Shown: positions 43,373-55,291 of the stretch, one piece after another
How positions within the stretch are numbered: position 1 is the stretch's first letter
How the letters are laid out: each line of letters opens with the position of its first letter
Assembly: GCA_028455995.1 (NCBI GenBank)
Contig: JABELC010000002.1
Span: forward strand, 310,001 to 374,000
Direction: 5' to 3'
DNA: 64,000 nt
Source: Scleromitrula shiraiana
Taxonomy: Eukaryota > Ascomycota > Leotiomycetes > Helotiales > Sclerotiniaceae
Notes under the pieces: generated by a model
The model's database searches: none
What the model saw: the letters and a program-made list of their open reading frames with translations, nothing else
Told to the model about the DNA's origin: nothing
Made by a program: the position numbers and the translations under genes

Positions 43373-44589
43373 ATGTGACTTCAATATGTTCAAGGGACAT
43401 GGGAAATTGATGGGCTCTAGTGAGGAGGGGTGGACCAATTTGATTTTTGATTGTGATATCAGTATACGAAAATAGGTTACGTTTGGGGGAGGAAATGGAT
43501 GAATGGATGAATGGATGAAATTCTAGGGAGGAGTATGAATTGGCATGGAGATCAAGTAAATTGATATGAAATGAAATGAATGGGTGGTGGTATAAGAATC
43601 GCCGAAAATGAAAAATAGGATGGGAAGCAGGAACATGAACAGAATTCACCGACAAACAAACAAATATATTATGTGTGTGTGAATGGACGCTTTCTTCTTT
43701 CTCTTTTTTCTTACTCTTTTTATTTGGCTTTGATGTCGATTTTGCTGCTTTGACCTGTTTTGATTTATATGGTGATGGGGCTTTTATGGAGAGTGGTGGG
43801 GAGGGGCATGGGAATGGATAGGATGCGTGGGGTGGGATTACATTCTAGGCTGTGACATCTCTTGATGCGCTTGGAGGAGGGAGAGGATGGCAATGATGGG
43901 GTGACTTGTGGCTTGTTGCTTGTTGGTTGTGTGATATATCTACTATAGGATTGGAGGGGATGGGAGGGGATGGGAGGGGAGGAGAGGGCAGGTTGGTATG
44001 GTATGGTATGGTATTATAGTTTCTTCTTACTTTACTAGGTTTCTCGTTTGCGTGCGTTTGTAAGGAAATTGAATTGGAATTGAATTGAATTGAATTGAAT
44101 TGAATTGAATTGAATTGAAAATCTTATATCATGGCTTTAATGTTGTGATGAAGTGAAGTAAAGTGAAATGAAATGAGTTGAAAGGGGATGGTATAGATGG
44201 TACAGTATTGTCAGGAGAGGGGCAAGGAGATTAAGCAATTGCAACTGACATGAGATGGATGACTGGGTAGATTGGGATGCGTAGGATAAGATGTGGATGT
44301 GGATGTGGATGTGGTTGTTTTCTTTGCTGATGTTGTGTTGCTTGGAGTTGGATTTATAGTATCGGTTGCGTATATCTGTGGGTTTTGTAAGTGTTGTTGA
44401 TTAGATGGATGGTACTCAGCTCTAGTTCTATGGCCCGCGCCGCGTATGAATAAATAGTAAAGCATGGCTGGACTAAATAACCCTCACACCGCCTACTTTA
44501 TCTGACTTTCTGCCCAATTGAGCGACCATAAAATATTTACAATTTTACGAGTTATCAAATAAAACCGCCTCCAATTCATCCACACAATC
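43373..44589. other. Intergenic, G-rich and microsatellite-bearing
   Basis: About 1.2 kb. Contains GGATGGGAGG repeats near 43955-43985, GGTAT repeats near 43995-44015 and a TGAAT tract (next entry). No gene signal on either strand. Confidence 0.45.
44070..44119. repeat. (GAATT)n pentanucleotide repeat
   Basis: About nine GAATT units with one interruption. Confidence 0.8.
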
Positions 44590-46887
44590 ATGAATAGAAG
44601 ACATTATGTCCCTTCTCCCACTCTAATTCGACATCTCCTAGCACAAATATCTCACTCACCAAATCGCATATTTTGTCCACCACGCCTACCATCTCAATCT
44701 GCAAACTTCGTCCCTCGAAATGCAGTATTCCATCCTCAACGACAACAATGCCGCCACCTATTTTATGGACAACAAGCATATATACGACTCAACTTGGACA
44801 ACCTCGATACAACGAGCTACAAACCCACACCCGATACATTCCATGCCAGCAAACAATATCTCAATCTCTACCGAGAAGTGCCCTTGGATTACACGCCGCA
44901 CGAATACCTCGGAGTCATGAGTCTCCAACGGGTGATTGATGAGTATCTGGGCCGAAACAAAGAGGATGGAACAGTATGGTTTCTAGCACCTCGATATGGA
45001 CACCAAAAACAATCCACGGTTGAAAACGAATCCGAATCCGAATCCGAATCCACCTATCGCGTGCCACCGCCTCCCAATCTCAAACGAGACGGTGATGCGC
45101 GCCCAGAGGAGCTGGAGGATTACATACTGGTGAAACTGCGGCCGTTGATCCATGATCAGGATATGGTGTTTGATCGGGGTCGGGATTTCAAACGGTTTTA
45201 TACGCGCTGCGGAGATGTTCTGCACCCTGCGGCTCATTGGAAATCAATTGCGTATTATCATATGAAGAGATTTGGGCAGAAAGTAGAGTTTCATGTGGAT
45301 TTTTCGCAGAGTGGCGTTGCGATTATGACGGAGGAGGAGAGGATCATGATGCCGAGGGCGCTGGCTTTTAGACCGGAGGTTCAGAGCAGGGAGTTTGGGG
45401 CGGAGGTTATTTCGGGGCCGGTTACGGATGGTAGGGAGGTGGTGTTTGTGATGAGGGATCCGCGTTTTATGGGATTGAGCGATGTGAGGTCGATGGATGG
45501 ATGGTCTTTGGGGGGAAGATATGAAGTGCGGCGTGAGAAGAGTGAGGAGGAGATATTTTTAGCGACGAAAATCAGAAAGACGGTGGACATGATTCTCAAA
45601 TTGGGGACTGCCGGGGAAAAGGCGGAGAGATTCGATGAAACGGGCTGGTCAAATCTTCTGCTGGAGACACACAAGGAGAAGAATCGGAGGCGACAGATAG
45701 AAGAATCAAGGATTAAAATATTGCGGAAGAAGGGCAAGGATAAGGATGCGGATGATATTTTGGAGAAGAGTTATGAAATTGAGATGCTGCAGAGACAGTT
45801 GAAGGAGGAGCTGAAGGAAGCTAGATCGTTGAAAGTAGAGAAGGATAGGATGGCGAGGGCCAAGAAGGAAGAGGAGTGGATAAGGTGGAAGAGGAAAGAG
45901 AGGAGGGAGATGGAGAGGAGGGAGATGGAGAAGAGGGAGGGGGTGGATCAGGGTACTTTGAATTATAATATAGTGCAAGAATCTCAGAATCCATTGGGGA
46001 GGTTAGATGATGATGGTGGTAGGGAAGCTTGTACTAAAGTTATCGCTGGAGCTGAAAAGGAGACGGAAGAACAAGCGAGGGGTCTGAGGAAATCGTGGGG
46101 GATGAGTAATGATGATGAGGATGAGAATGAGAATGAGAATGAGAAGGAGAATGAAGCGGACGTACAATCCGAAGCACGAGTAGCTTCCCGGCGAAAGGGA
46201 TTTGAAGTTGTATTTAGTGAGGAAGGAGAGATCGCCAATGAGGATACGGATACGGATTCGGATATGAAAAGTAATACGCACTCTTACAGGGATCTGAGCC
46301 ACAACCCGGAACAAGATTGGGAAGACTATCTCAAGGAACAGGAGCGAAAAGAAAAAGAACGGAAACCCCCATTCTCATCCCCATCAACTGCCCACGCGCA
46401 AAAAGCCCAACCAGAAACGGAAACGGAAACGGAAACGGCATTCTCAAAGCTGTCGATTAGAAGAATAGAAGAATATATACCCGCCCTCCACGACACGGAA
46501 GAAGAATACGATAAGAAGTGGAATAAGATTGAATTTAAAGGGTTCGGACCGGATCTGAGAGAGGGGAGGAATGCGGATGCGATGAATGTGGATGCGAGGA
46601 AGTGGGTTGGGCGGGGGAGTGGGGAGGTGGGGAGGAAGAGGGAGAGGGAGAGGGGCGGGAAGTGGAATGGGAAGGTGATGGAGAGGGAGAGGGAGAGGGA
46701 GAGGGAGAGGGGCGGGAGGTGGAATGGGAAGGTGAGGGAGGTGGTGGGGAGGTGGGATGGGAAGGGGAAGGAGGTGGTGGGGAGGGAGGAAATGGAGAGG
46801 GAGAGGGAAAAGGAGAAGGAGAGGAGGAGGAGGTGGAATGGGAATGTGAGAGAGAATATGTTGGGGAGAGTGGGGGAGTGGGTTTAG
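44590..46887 (+). CDS. Large charged protein with possible mitochondrial start, unknown function
   Basis: 765 residues in one exon. The N-terminus (MNRRHYVPSPTLIRHLL) is Arg-rich without acids for about 60 residues, like a mitochondrial targeting sequence. A compact part at about 70-330 has LDYTPHEYLGVMSLQRVIDE, FLAPRYG and DFSQSGVAIMTEEE. Residues about 370-460 form a basic/acidic long helix. Acidic Asp/Glu/Asn repeats follow (about 515-540), then conserved-looking RRIEEYIPALHDTEEEYDKK (about 625). The last 85 residues come from GA-rich repeats (RERERERGGRWNGKV). The stop TAG lies inside a TTTAGA repeat. Codon use shifts from C/A-rich at the 5' end to strongly G-rich. I do not recognise the family. 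Confidence 0.72.
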   Translation: MNRRHYVPSPTLIRHLLAQISHSPNRIFCPPRLPSQSANFVPRNAVFHPQRQQCRHLFYGQQAYIRLNLDNLDTTSYKPTPDTFHASKQYLNLYREVPLDYTPHEYLGVMSLQRVIDEYLGRNKEDGTVWFLAPRYGHQKQSTVENESESESESTYRVPPPPNLKRDGDARPEELEDYILVKLRPLIHDQDMVFDRGRDFKRFYTRCGDVLHPAAHWKSIAYYHMKRFGQKVEFHVDFSQSGVAIMTEEERIMMPRALAFRPEVQSREFGAEVISGPVTDGREVVFVMRDPRFMGLSDVRSMDGWSLGGRYEVRREKSEEEIFLATKIRKTVDMILKLGTAGEKAERFDETGWSNLLLETHKEKNRRRQIEESRIKILRKKGKDKDADDILEKSYEIEMLQRQLKEELKEARSLKVEKDRMARAKKEEEWIRWKRKERREMERREMEKREGVDQGTLNYNIVQESQNPLGRLDDDGGREACTKVIAGAEKETEEQARGLRKSWGMSNDDEDENENENEKENEADVQSEARVASRRKGFEVVFSEEGEIANEDTDTDSDMKSNTHSYRDLSHNPEQDWEDYLKEQERKEKERKPPFSSPSTAHAQKAQPETETETETAFSKLSIRRIEEYIPALHDTEEEYDKKWNKIEFKGFGPDLREGRNADAMNVDARKWVGRGSGEVGRKRERERGGKWNGKVMERERERERERGGRWNGKVREVVGRWDGKGKEVVGREEMEREREKEKERRRRWNGNVRENMLGRVGEWV

Positions 46888-46915
46888 ATTTAGATTTAGA
46901 TTTAGATTTAAGTTT
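46600..46915. repeat. GA-rich minisatellite plus (TTTAGA)n across the stop codon
   Basis: GGGAGAGGGAGAGG and GGTGGAATGGGAAGG units repeat between 46600 and 46860 inside the coding region; from 46883 TTTAGA units repeat about five times, the first one supplying the stop codon. Confidence 0.75.
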
Positions 46916-47264
46916 GGATTTGTGGGGATGGGAAGAGGTAAGGTGAGGTGAGGTGTATTGTTGATGCTCGTTGGATTCTTATCATTCATGTATGCATGCA
47001 TGCATGTATGCTTAGTCTATATCATACCCAGGCTACTAGTAGTATCGCACAGATAGATCATTATTTAATAAGCTACATCTATACATACATCCATACATAC
47101 TGGTACCACCAAATCCTAATTATTTCACAACTTGAACCATCATGATTATATACATATAATATAATATCACTGGCATATTCTATATATATATATATAAAAG
47201 CTCCAAGTTATAGATATCTATCTATCTATCTATCTATCTATTTACTTATCTACCGCGATCATAC

Positions 47265-47452
<188 letters not shown>

Positions 47453-47816
47453 ATACTACGAAAAAAAAAGTAACTAGTACTACTAGTAGTAATGAAGTAA
47501 AAATAAGTTAACTTGAATGTCTGGCAGATTGAGAATTGAGAATTCAAATTGAGAGGTTATAACTTGAATGATCATGATGATCTAGAATTTTGTTTGTATT
47601 GTTAGTGACTTGTTAGTGGGAAAGGGAGGGTAAAGGAAAGGAATGTGAATGTAAAGTGAAGGAAAGGGAAGTGAAAGTGGATGTGAATGTGAATGTGAAT
47701 GTAAAAGTAAAAGTGGATGGTAGGTGATTGATGCTTTTGAAATTACTAGTGGCAGTTTAGTACTATTGGTACTGGTATGAGGTATAAGGTATAGGGTATT
47801 GATATGATACTAGTAG

Positions 47817-47966
47817 TTATTATTTATTATTTATTATTTATTATTTATTATTTATTATTTATTATTTATTATTTATTATTTATTATTTATTATTTATTAT
47901 TTATTATTTATTATTTATTATTTATTATTTATTATTTATTATTTATTATTTATTATTTATTATTTA
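47817..47966. repeat. 7-bp tandem array (TTATTTA)n, about 150 bases
   Basis: About 21 perfect copies of a 7-base unit. The frame repeats every 21 bases, which explains the LLFIIYY-type translation. Confidence 0.9.
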
Positions 47967-48647
47967 CCCACTTACTAGTAGTAGACTAGGATATCGTCAC
48001 GGTGTTATATCATGATCATGTTATTTGATCTTAATCGTGATATAGTACTAATAATTATTACTATTCATATTGATTCCTTACTAATTTCAATGATATTTAA
48101 GTTACTAGCTACTAGATACTAGATACTAGTAGTAATGGATTAGTTAATTGAATACTTAATCAATCAAACAACTTGAACTTGTTGGATGATCTGATGGCTG
48201 CCAGTGAGTGATATTTAATGAATTAATGAATGAATAAATAGATAAAAATATTAGTTTTATCTCTCTATCTATCTAGTATCTCTCTATCTATCTACTATAC
48301 GTGATCCTTTTCTCTTTTTTTGGAAAAAAAAAGTCTGGAAACCGAGGATTTTAGAGAAGGCGTAGTTTGGGGATGAAAATCGGGGATTTGATGGGGAATG
48401 GGGATAGATGGAAATGGGATGGGATGGGATGGAGATGGGATGGGGGAGTTTGTGTATATATGTTTTTGCTTCTTTTGTGGGGGGAGAGGGGATGAATGGT
48501 TGAGGGGTTGAGGGTAAGTGGTGAGTGGTGAGTGGTAAGTGGTGGAGTTGAGGGTTAAGATGTTGGTGCTGTATGGTATGGTGTGGTGTGGTGTGGTACG
48601 GTGTGGTAGTTGATGATACTAGTATATACTATTTACTAGTAGCTATC

Positions 48648-48790
48648 TTTTTTTATTTTTTGTTTCTTATTTTTTGTTTCTTATTTTTTGTTTCTTATTT
48701 TTTGTTTCTTATTTTTTGTTTCTTATTTTTTGTTTCTTATTTTTTGTTTCTTATTTTTTGTTTCTTATTTTTTGTTTCTTATTTTTTGTT
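48648..48790. repeat. 14-bp tandem array, about ten copies
   Basis: The unit is TTTCTTATTTTTTG, almost perfectly repeated and strongly T-rich on the plus strand. Confidence 0.9.
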
Positions 48791-49989
48791 TTCAAAGTTT
48801 ATTTTAGTTTTATTTTTCATTTTTTATTTTTTATCACGAGTCATTATAGATTGATGAGGGGCTTTCGATCAATCATTCAATTTAGACATACTAACACTGG
48901 CAATAGATAAATAATCTAGTAACTTGAAAAAGATTGAAAATAATTAATTTATCGTTGGTATCTTATTACACTTGTATCTCATGATCTTAAAAGTTAGAAC
49001 TAGACTGTTCTGATTTGACTATTTTGAGGTTTTTGCTATGATGGCAAGTTGTGTGTATTGTGTGAGTGTGATGATAGTGTGATGATACTCTAATGGGTGG
49101 GTAGGATAATAGGGGATTATAACAGATTGGATAGAGCTGTCGAGGGGTTTAGTTCCAGTCTAGGAATCTAATATGTGTCTAGGTGTAATAGACGTTGTGG
49201 TTTATTAGGCGACGTATAGTGTATGAACCCACACTCGAGATCGCTTGTATTTTTAGAGTTTAATCGTAAAATACGGATTGTATTATTTAATTTGATTTAT
49301 CTACTCCATTTGTCAGGCATTCCAATGGGAGAACACTACTTGACGTAAGATGACCCTTTTTTTACCCCTTTCTAACTACTACAGTAGAAGAGATCTGATT
49401 ATACCAGATTGCCGCACTCAAATTAGATGTTGATATGTGCCGTCTGTTGATTAGTGAAAGTGCGAATCCAAATGACTCGTCAGAAAGGTATGCAGATTAA
49501 GCGTGAATTATCGGAGATTTACTAAGGATATAAGCTCGTCTGTAGTCTGTTCTTTTACTGCTCATACAAAACCCAATCTAGATCCCTCAGTTATTGCCAA
49601 TCTGTTACGAGTACTAGTACCATTGTGAGAACACGATATTCCTTTACTTGATATTAGTTGGTTTCGGGGATCTGTCGAGTGTTTCGAGTGGTTTCTTAAA
49701 AATGCAACCCCTGCATGAAAATGTCAAAGTCTTGAGCTCAGAACGAAGCTGCTCGGTAGAATTCTCGAGGGAGAAAATTCTGCATTGCGTGCAATCAAGT
49801 TTTTAAGTCTCATACTACAGTAAGATGAGATGCATGCCGCGAGTATGATGACGTTTGACCTCATCTCGGATTATAATCAGAGCTTGCTGGAAGCCACGTG
49901 CCACCCCTTGAAACGACCTTGCGAGTTTGATGAGATTCAATGTATTCAACGCTATAGAAATAAGGTATGTGCTTTGAGTTCCGAGATCA

Positions 49990-50480
49990 ATTTTCTAGCA
50001 TAGATAGATCTGGTGAAAAAGCTTGTTGTTTCTGGTTCCGACATCAATTTTCATCACAGATACACGTGTAACATCAGATGGTATCGTACATTTTTTCTGC
50101 TCACGTGGATCCATTTCGTAACCTATGTAAATGGTCTTGGTAAAGCAGATGTATCTTTTGTGCGTATCTGGCTAGAAATCTTGAAGGAGGCTGGGATTGA
50201 TTTGATGGAATATGATAAAATAGAACACGAAATATTTTGCAAACTCACGGCTTGGCGTCTAGCCGAATTTTGGTACGATCCACGTTAATCAAAGTGGAAT
50301 CGTCTCATTAGTTTTACCTACGGCTCAAGTCTTGATGATTGGGAATTCTTGTTTGTTCGTGTTGAAGACGATGATTGCTGTAGACATTTCCAGGAGTTTT
50401 GGAGTATGATTGATCATCCGGCACGAGCGATTCCTGAAGCTTGGGAAAATAACTACTCCGACTCTGAGGATGATGATTAG
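49990..50480 (+). pseudogene. Relic of the C-terminal region of an ankyrin-type protein
   Basis: One frame reads SDINFHHRYTCNIRWY, then VRIWLEILKEAGIDLMEYD, meets TAA at 50286-50288, and continues in frame SKWNRLISFTYGSSLDDWE to EFWSMIDHPARAIPEAW and TAG at 50478-50480. A TAG also lies a few codons before 50013. The order WLEIL.EAGIDL.EY, R.ISF.YG..L.DW, FW.MID.P....P..W matches the tail that I recall following ankyrin repeats in fungal orphan proteins. No repeats remain upstream. Probably a dead 3' fragment. Confidence 0.55.
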
Positions 50481-50940
50481 TCTGATCCTATTAATGACCA
50501 TCATAACTAAGGTTTCGATTATGAAAAATCATGAACACTATTAAGGCCAAGATTGTTCTACCTTAATGATTTTGGGTATTTTATATTCTTGGTGAGAATT
50601 CCAAGAATGAATCGAAATGACCATATACTGATAATTGGAAAGTTACAATGAAGTTTGAGTGTGGGAGTAATCGTAGTTATTAATTTATCCATACAATTTA
50701 CGTTCTAAGCAGCTTGTCTATCAAGTATCTTCCAACACCACTATCATCTACTGCAGATTGATAAGTTATGGATAATTGCATAGTTGCAATTCCATTACAA
50801 CACATTAGTAAAGAATTCAACTACTTCATAGCACATGAAATTGCCTGGAGCAGACATCATCCAAAAAACTACTAAAATTAGGACAATGAAGCAGAATACT
50901 CGCACCATGTTCAGCTAGCTACACTACCTCCGTCAAAATC
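50481..50940. other. Intergenic, no gene seen
   Basis: About 460 bases between the relic and the 3' end of the NmrA-like gene; AT-rich. Confidence 0.4.
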
Positions 50941-52150
50941 TCAACTTCTATCCGCCTGATGATGATCATGCAATAATTTCTTCACACTCCCATCATACCC
51001 ACTCCTCTTCATCCACTCCCTCACACTCCTAATCCTCTCGGGAAAAATCTCATCCATAACCTCCCAATCCTTCCTCACCAATCCACTCTTCCAAAACCTC
51101 CAAAACCCCCCAAAATTCTCTCGATAAGTCTGCAACGTATCCTCCCCTTTCCCTAACGCCTCATGTCCAAACTTCGCATCCGGATCCGGAAATATCCCCA
51201 AGGCGAACCACTCATCAATACTAATATCCCTATAAACCGTCTTCTTGCCCGATACTTCTTCAAGTGTCTTCGCTAAATCCTTCCACTTAACATCCGCACT
51301 CGCAATATGTAAATTCAACCCCACGCTCCTCTCAGGATGATCAAAAGCCCACCTAACATACCACCCAAAATCCTCCAACGCAATAAGCGGTGCACTCCCT
51401 TCCTCTCCCAACGGAGCCGCAAATTCCAAAACTCTAGGATCATCCCTCGATGGACGAGGTGCCAACATCTCGGTTAACATCTCCATGTACATACAGCTTG
51501 TCAAGACCGTCCATTTGGTCGTAGGATGATTCTGTGCGCCGAGAAACTCGGCGACCTTGGCTTTGGCGTCCATGTGGCCGTCGCGGAAGAGGGGGTTAAA
51601 GTGGGATAGCTTGAGGGAGTATTCGAGGGAGGAGTAGAGGATGTGCTGGAGATGGTGGGAGCAGGAGAGCTCGTAGTAGCGGAGGCCCCAGTAGATTTCG
51701 GATTTTTCGCCGATGGCGCCGCCGTTTGTGTTGATGACTGGTGGGAGAGGGTTGGTTAGTTAGGTTTTTTTATAAGCGGGGAATGCAACGTAAGGGAGTG
51801 CGTGATGAGTTGGGGGAAAATATCATGGGTAGGTTACGTACAAGCATGTGTACATCCCTCAAAAGCACTAGCGAGATCCTTTTCCGAATAGATATCAGCT
51901 TCAATGACGGTGACGTTAGGAAGGGCAGCTAATTCTTTGGCGTGAACGGATTGAGCATTGCGAGTTAAGAGACGAATGGCGTAGGTTGAGTCTTTGGTTA
52001 GGGCTATTGGTGGTTGGATTAGTATATATTCGTTGAATCAAGAAGGAGAGAGTGGGAGACGAGATCTGTAGAGGAGATACCTTTTACAACAGGAATACCT
52101 TGGACTCCTGTGCCGCCTATGACTAGAACTGTGGGTTTTGTGGAGGACAT
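50941..52150 (-). CDS. NmrA-like NAD(P)-binding family protein
   Basis: Three exons on the minus strand: 52081-52150, 51842-52003, 50941-51737; 342 residues. The N-terminus TVLVIGGTGVQGIPVVKAL is the glycine-rich dinucleotide-binding turn of a Rossmann fold, followed by YAIRLLTRNAQS, LPNVTVIEADIYSEKDL and FEGCTHAFINTNGGAIGEKS. The later part has HILYSSLEYSLKL, GHMDAKAKVAEFLGAQ and WTVLTSCMYMEML, the usual order in NmrA-like atypical short-chain dehydrogenases that sense redox cofactors or act as reductases. The catalytic Tyr-x3-Lys is not in its canonical form, as in NmrA, so a regulatory role is possible. Coding strand is C-rich in the 5' part of exon 3 and G-rich at the 3' end. Confidence 0.88.
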
Positions 52151-53222
52151 TTTGGGATGAATTGTCTGGCTACTAGGTAGATGAATCGAAAATATCCGTG
52201 TATATAGTGAGCAAAAGTAAATCCAAAAAGTGCAGTTATCGATAATGTATTAACTAAGTAGGCAAAAGCTACATATAAAAAATAAATTCAAAGCATTAAA
52301 ATATGAAAGAATCACCACGTATATACCAACTCCACTTTCCTAATCTTCCTTTCAAATACCATCATATCTATCACATTATATCACTAATCCCCCGGCCCTC
52401 CACGCATCCATCCCGATTTCAAATTCCAGCAGAAATATATAATCATCTGCATCTCTCCCCTCACTCATTATAGTATTAATCATCATATCCGCATTCACAC
52501 TGCATTGTATTAGTATTGGGGTTGTACCACATTCCTAATTAACGCCACAACCGGAGGTACCCCGCACTAAGCGAACCCCTAGGAAATCAGTCCTGTGCCG
52601 GTATATACTCTTGGCGTTGAATAGTAATCGTAAAAATCGAATAACAAGATGAAGATTACAATACAAGAATGAAATGCTTAACTCCGATTTGAAACAAATA
52701 ATCAGCCAGTCAATAAATAGTATAGGCAAGTTCTACTTGCAATTTTGCATTGGTAATGGGAGGATGGAAGGAGTTATATTGAATGGACTTTTGATTTGTA
52801 TTTGTATATCCGCAGCTATGGTTATATAATATAGTAGTGATAAACTAAATACACATACATGTAAAGTAATAAATGAAAGGAAAAATAATGATGATGTTAA
52901 CAAAAATGTTATATATAAGATCAACCCCCCCAAAAATCATACACAAATCATCACCCACCCCAAAGCGTTGCCCATCCATACGCTTCAACTCCATACCATC
53001 GATCCGGATATCATGCAAAACAATCAATGAATGTAAAGTTAACAAGGCGAAGCAAAATAAAACACACCACCAACACCATGTTATAAACTCCTAATCGCTC
53101 CAAAACTTGCCTTGCCTACTGATCAGACCCAATCACTCCAAGCCGGAAACCGCAGCAAGGAGAAAACCTTTTATTTATTTTACCTTCGCCTAGGAGAACG
53201 AACGAAACAATAATCAACCAAA
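52151..53222. other. Intergenic, no gene seen
   Basis: About 1.07 kb: promoter of the NmrA-like gene and the 3' flank of the CFEM gene. AT-rich with a C-rich patch near 52925-52980. No repeat of note. Confidence 0.4.
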
Positions 53223-55291
53223 TCAAGGCGTAGAATCATACCAACTCCCCGCCCTCTCCCCTAAATCCCCATTTCCTAACCCCCCATTCCCATTCACAAT
53301 CCTATCCCTCCTCAACTGTTTCCTCTCCAACTGCCGCTCCTGAAACCTCTGTTTCTCCAAACCCTCCTGCAACGTCTCCTCAATATTCGGCCTCAACCTC
53401 GTTTTCCCCCCACCCCTCGAACTTTGCGATCCATACGAACTTATCGTCCCCGATCTATCGATCACAGGCTCGATCGCAATAGCTGGCTGATCGATACTAG
53501 TCAAAGCCGCGTGTTTTCCTTTTCCGTTGGAGGTTTCGCGGTTGGGACGAATGGTGGGGCCATGGCCGGCGCCGAATATGGAGTCCGCGGGAATTACTTC
53601 GAATCCGGGTTGGTTGGATATGTTGCTCACTTTTGGTTTGATCTTGGAGAGGGAGGCTTGTTTGGTGCGGTCGTTGTGGGTGTAGGGTAGTGAGGGGGCG
53701 ATGGGTTGGGTTATGGGGGTGTAGGTTTGGGTGGGGGGCATGCTGGGCACGGGGGTTAGGGGTGGGACTTCGGTGATATCGCAGGGGGAGATAGGAAACT
53801 TGTGGAATTTGAAGACTGAGGTGGATGGCTGGGGACGTCCAAATGTGTGGTAGGATCGAGCGGATGGTGAGGTTGGTGATGAGAAATCGGGTTCATTATT
53901 GGGTGTGACTGGCATTGGATAGTTGAGAGAATGGCGAGGATTGGATAAAGATTGTCGAGGATAAGAAGAGTTCGAGATAGATGAGATTGAATTCCGCGTC
54001 ATATGTTTGCCAGTGGGGGATAAGTTTTCTGGCAGCGATATTGCTGAAGATTGCGCATGACTTGGGTAATCCGAGAACGGTTCATCGAGCCGAGATATTG
54101 GTTTTGGTGGGGTTGGGATCTGTATTAATGGCACTACTGGTGCTTGCGGTGTAACAGGTCTGGATGAAGTAGAGATTTCCATTGAAGGTAAATTTAAAGC
54201 CGGAAGTACTGGTGGTAATGAGTAGCGAGATTGAGAGAATGTGTGAGAGTACTCAGGTGGGAAGAGAGCGCCTCGTCCAGCACTATCCGGACTTTGTGGA
54301 GAAACAAAAGAATCTGTTGATGATTCCGAGGGGCTCCTGATACGACCAGCATTGGCTCCTTGGCCTGGTATTATTTCTCGGGATGGAGTTTCACTTATAG
54401 TAGAAAGTAGCCCTCGAGGTTCGTCCCATGATTCTCGACGGTTTGTGGCTTTGGGTAGCATATCGGATACTGGCGAAGAGATAAGTGAACTTATTCTTTG
54501 AGCATGAACGACTATAGATTTTCTGACGCCTATTCCTCCGAATTTAAATAATTGCGTATCGTTCCCTTGAAGTTCTGTTGACTTTTCCGGTGGTCCATCC
54601 TCGAGATTCTTGAACCTTCCCCTACCCTCTTGATCAATCTTCTTCTTCCAGAGAAGCCGGCCGCCAATAGCAAGCATTAGTAAAAAAGCCGCTACAGCTA
54701 ATATGATCATACCCTTCGCGACATCACTCATGCCATGGTCGTTAGATTTCTTCGTCGGCGTAGTTGGCATGCTTGAAGGAGTCGATGTAGGGGTTGGTGT
54801 TGATGAAGTAGAAGCCATGGAGGTAGAGTTGAATGTATATAGCGCTGTACTACTTTGATGTGACGAAGTAGAAGAACTTGAAGCGCTTGTTGTTTTTGTT
54901 GAAGAGCTGAAGCTCGAGGTCGAAGTGGGGTCATTGATCAGAACGCAAATCTGGCCAACGCCCTTCATAGTAGCTACCGAATAAATAAGCTTAAGCTTTG
55001 AAGCTTTTCGATTCATATAAGATACTTACAACTAGCATCTATAAGACTGCATGAATTTTGTATACAACTCGTCGCACTTGTAACAGCTGAACTCTGAGCC
55101 GAAGTTCCCTCACTATCGTCGCAGAAGCAACTATAATCCCCGCTGCTACAACCCAGCGATGATGATGCTTCGTCAAGACATGATTGCGAACATGATGGGA
55201 TCGAACTAATCTCATCCGATAAGGTTTGAGCATTTGCACATGTCGACAGTGATAGTAGAAGAAGAATCGAAGGAAAAAAGAAGAAGATCAT
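53223..55291 (-). CDS. CFEM-domain surface protein with one membrane span and long cytoplasmic tail
   Basis: Two exons, 55030-55291 and 53223-54973; 670 residues. Residues 1-21 are a signal peptide (FFFPSILLLLSLSTCANA). A CFEM domain follows with eight Cys: IPSCSQSC, LGC, YSCFC, TSCIQNSC and QIC, the eighth coming from exon 2 just after the splice. A Ser/Thr-rich wall-spanning stalk runs to about residue 170, then one membrane helix at about 176-196 (MIILAVAAFLLMLAIGG) and a basic stop-transfer (LLWKKK). The tail of about 470 residues is Ser/Pro-rich and disordered-looking, ending with a charged helix. CFEM proteins bind haem or act at the host interface; a stalk plus signalling-like tail suggests a sensor or receptor, which is inference. 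Confidence 0.88.

Noticed and set aside
48573..48910. Two overlapping Phe/Leu-rich frames
   Set aside because: Both derive from the 14-base T-rich tandem array.
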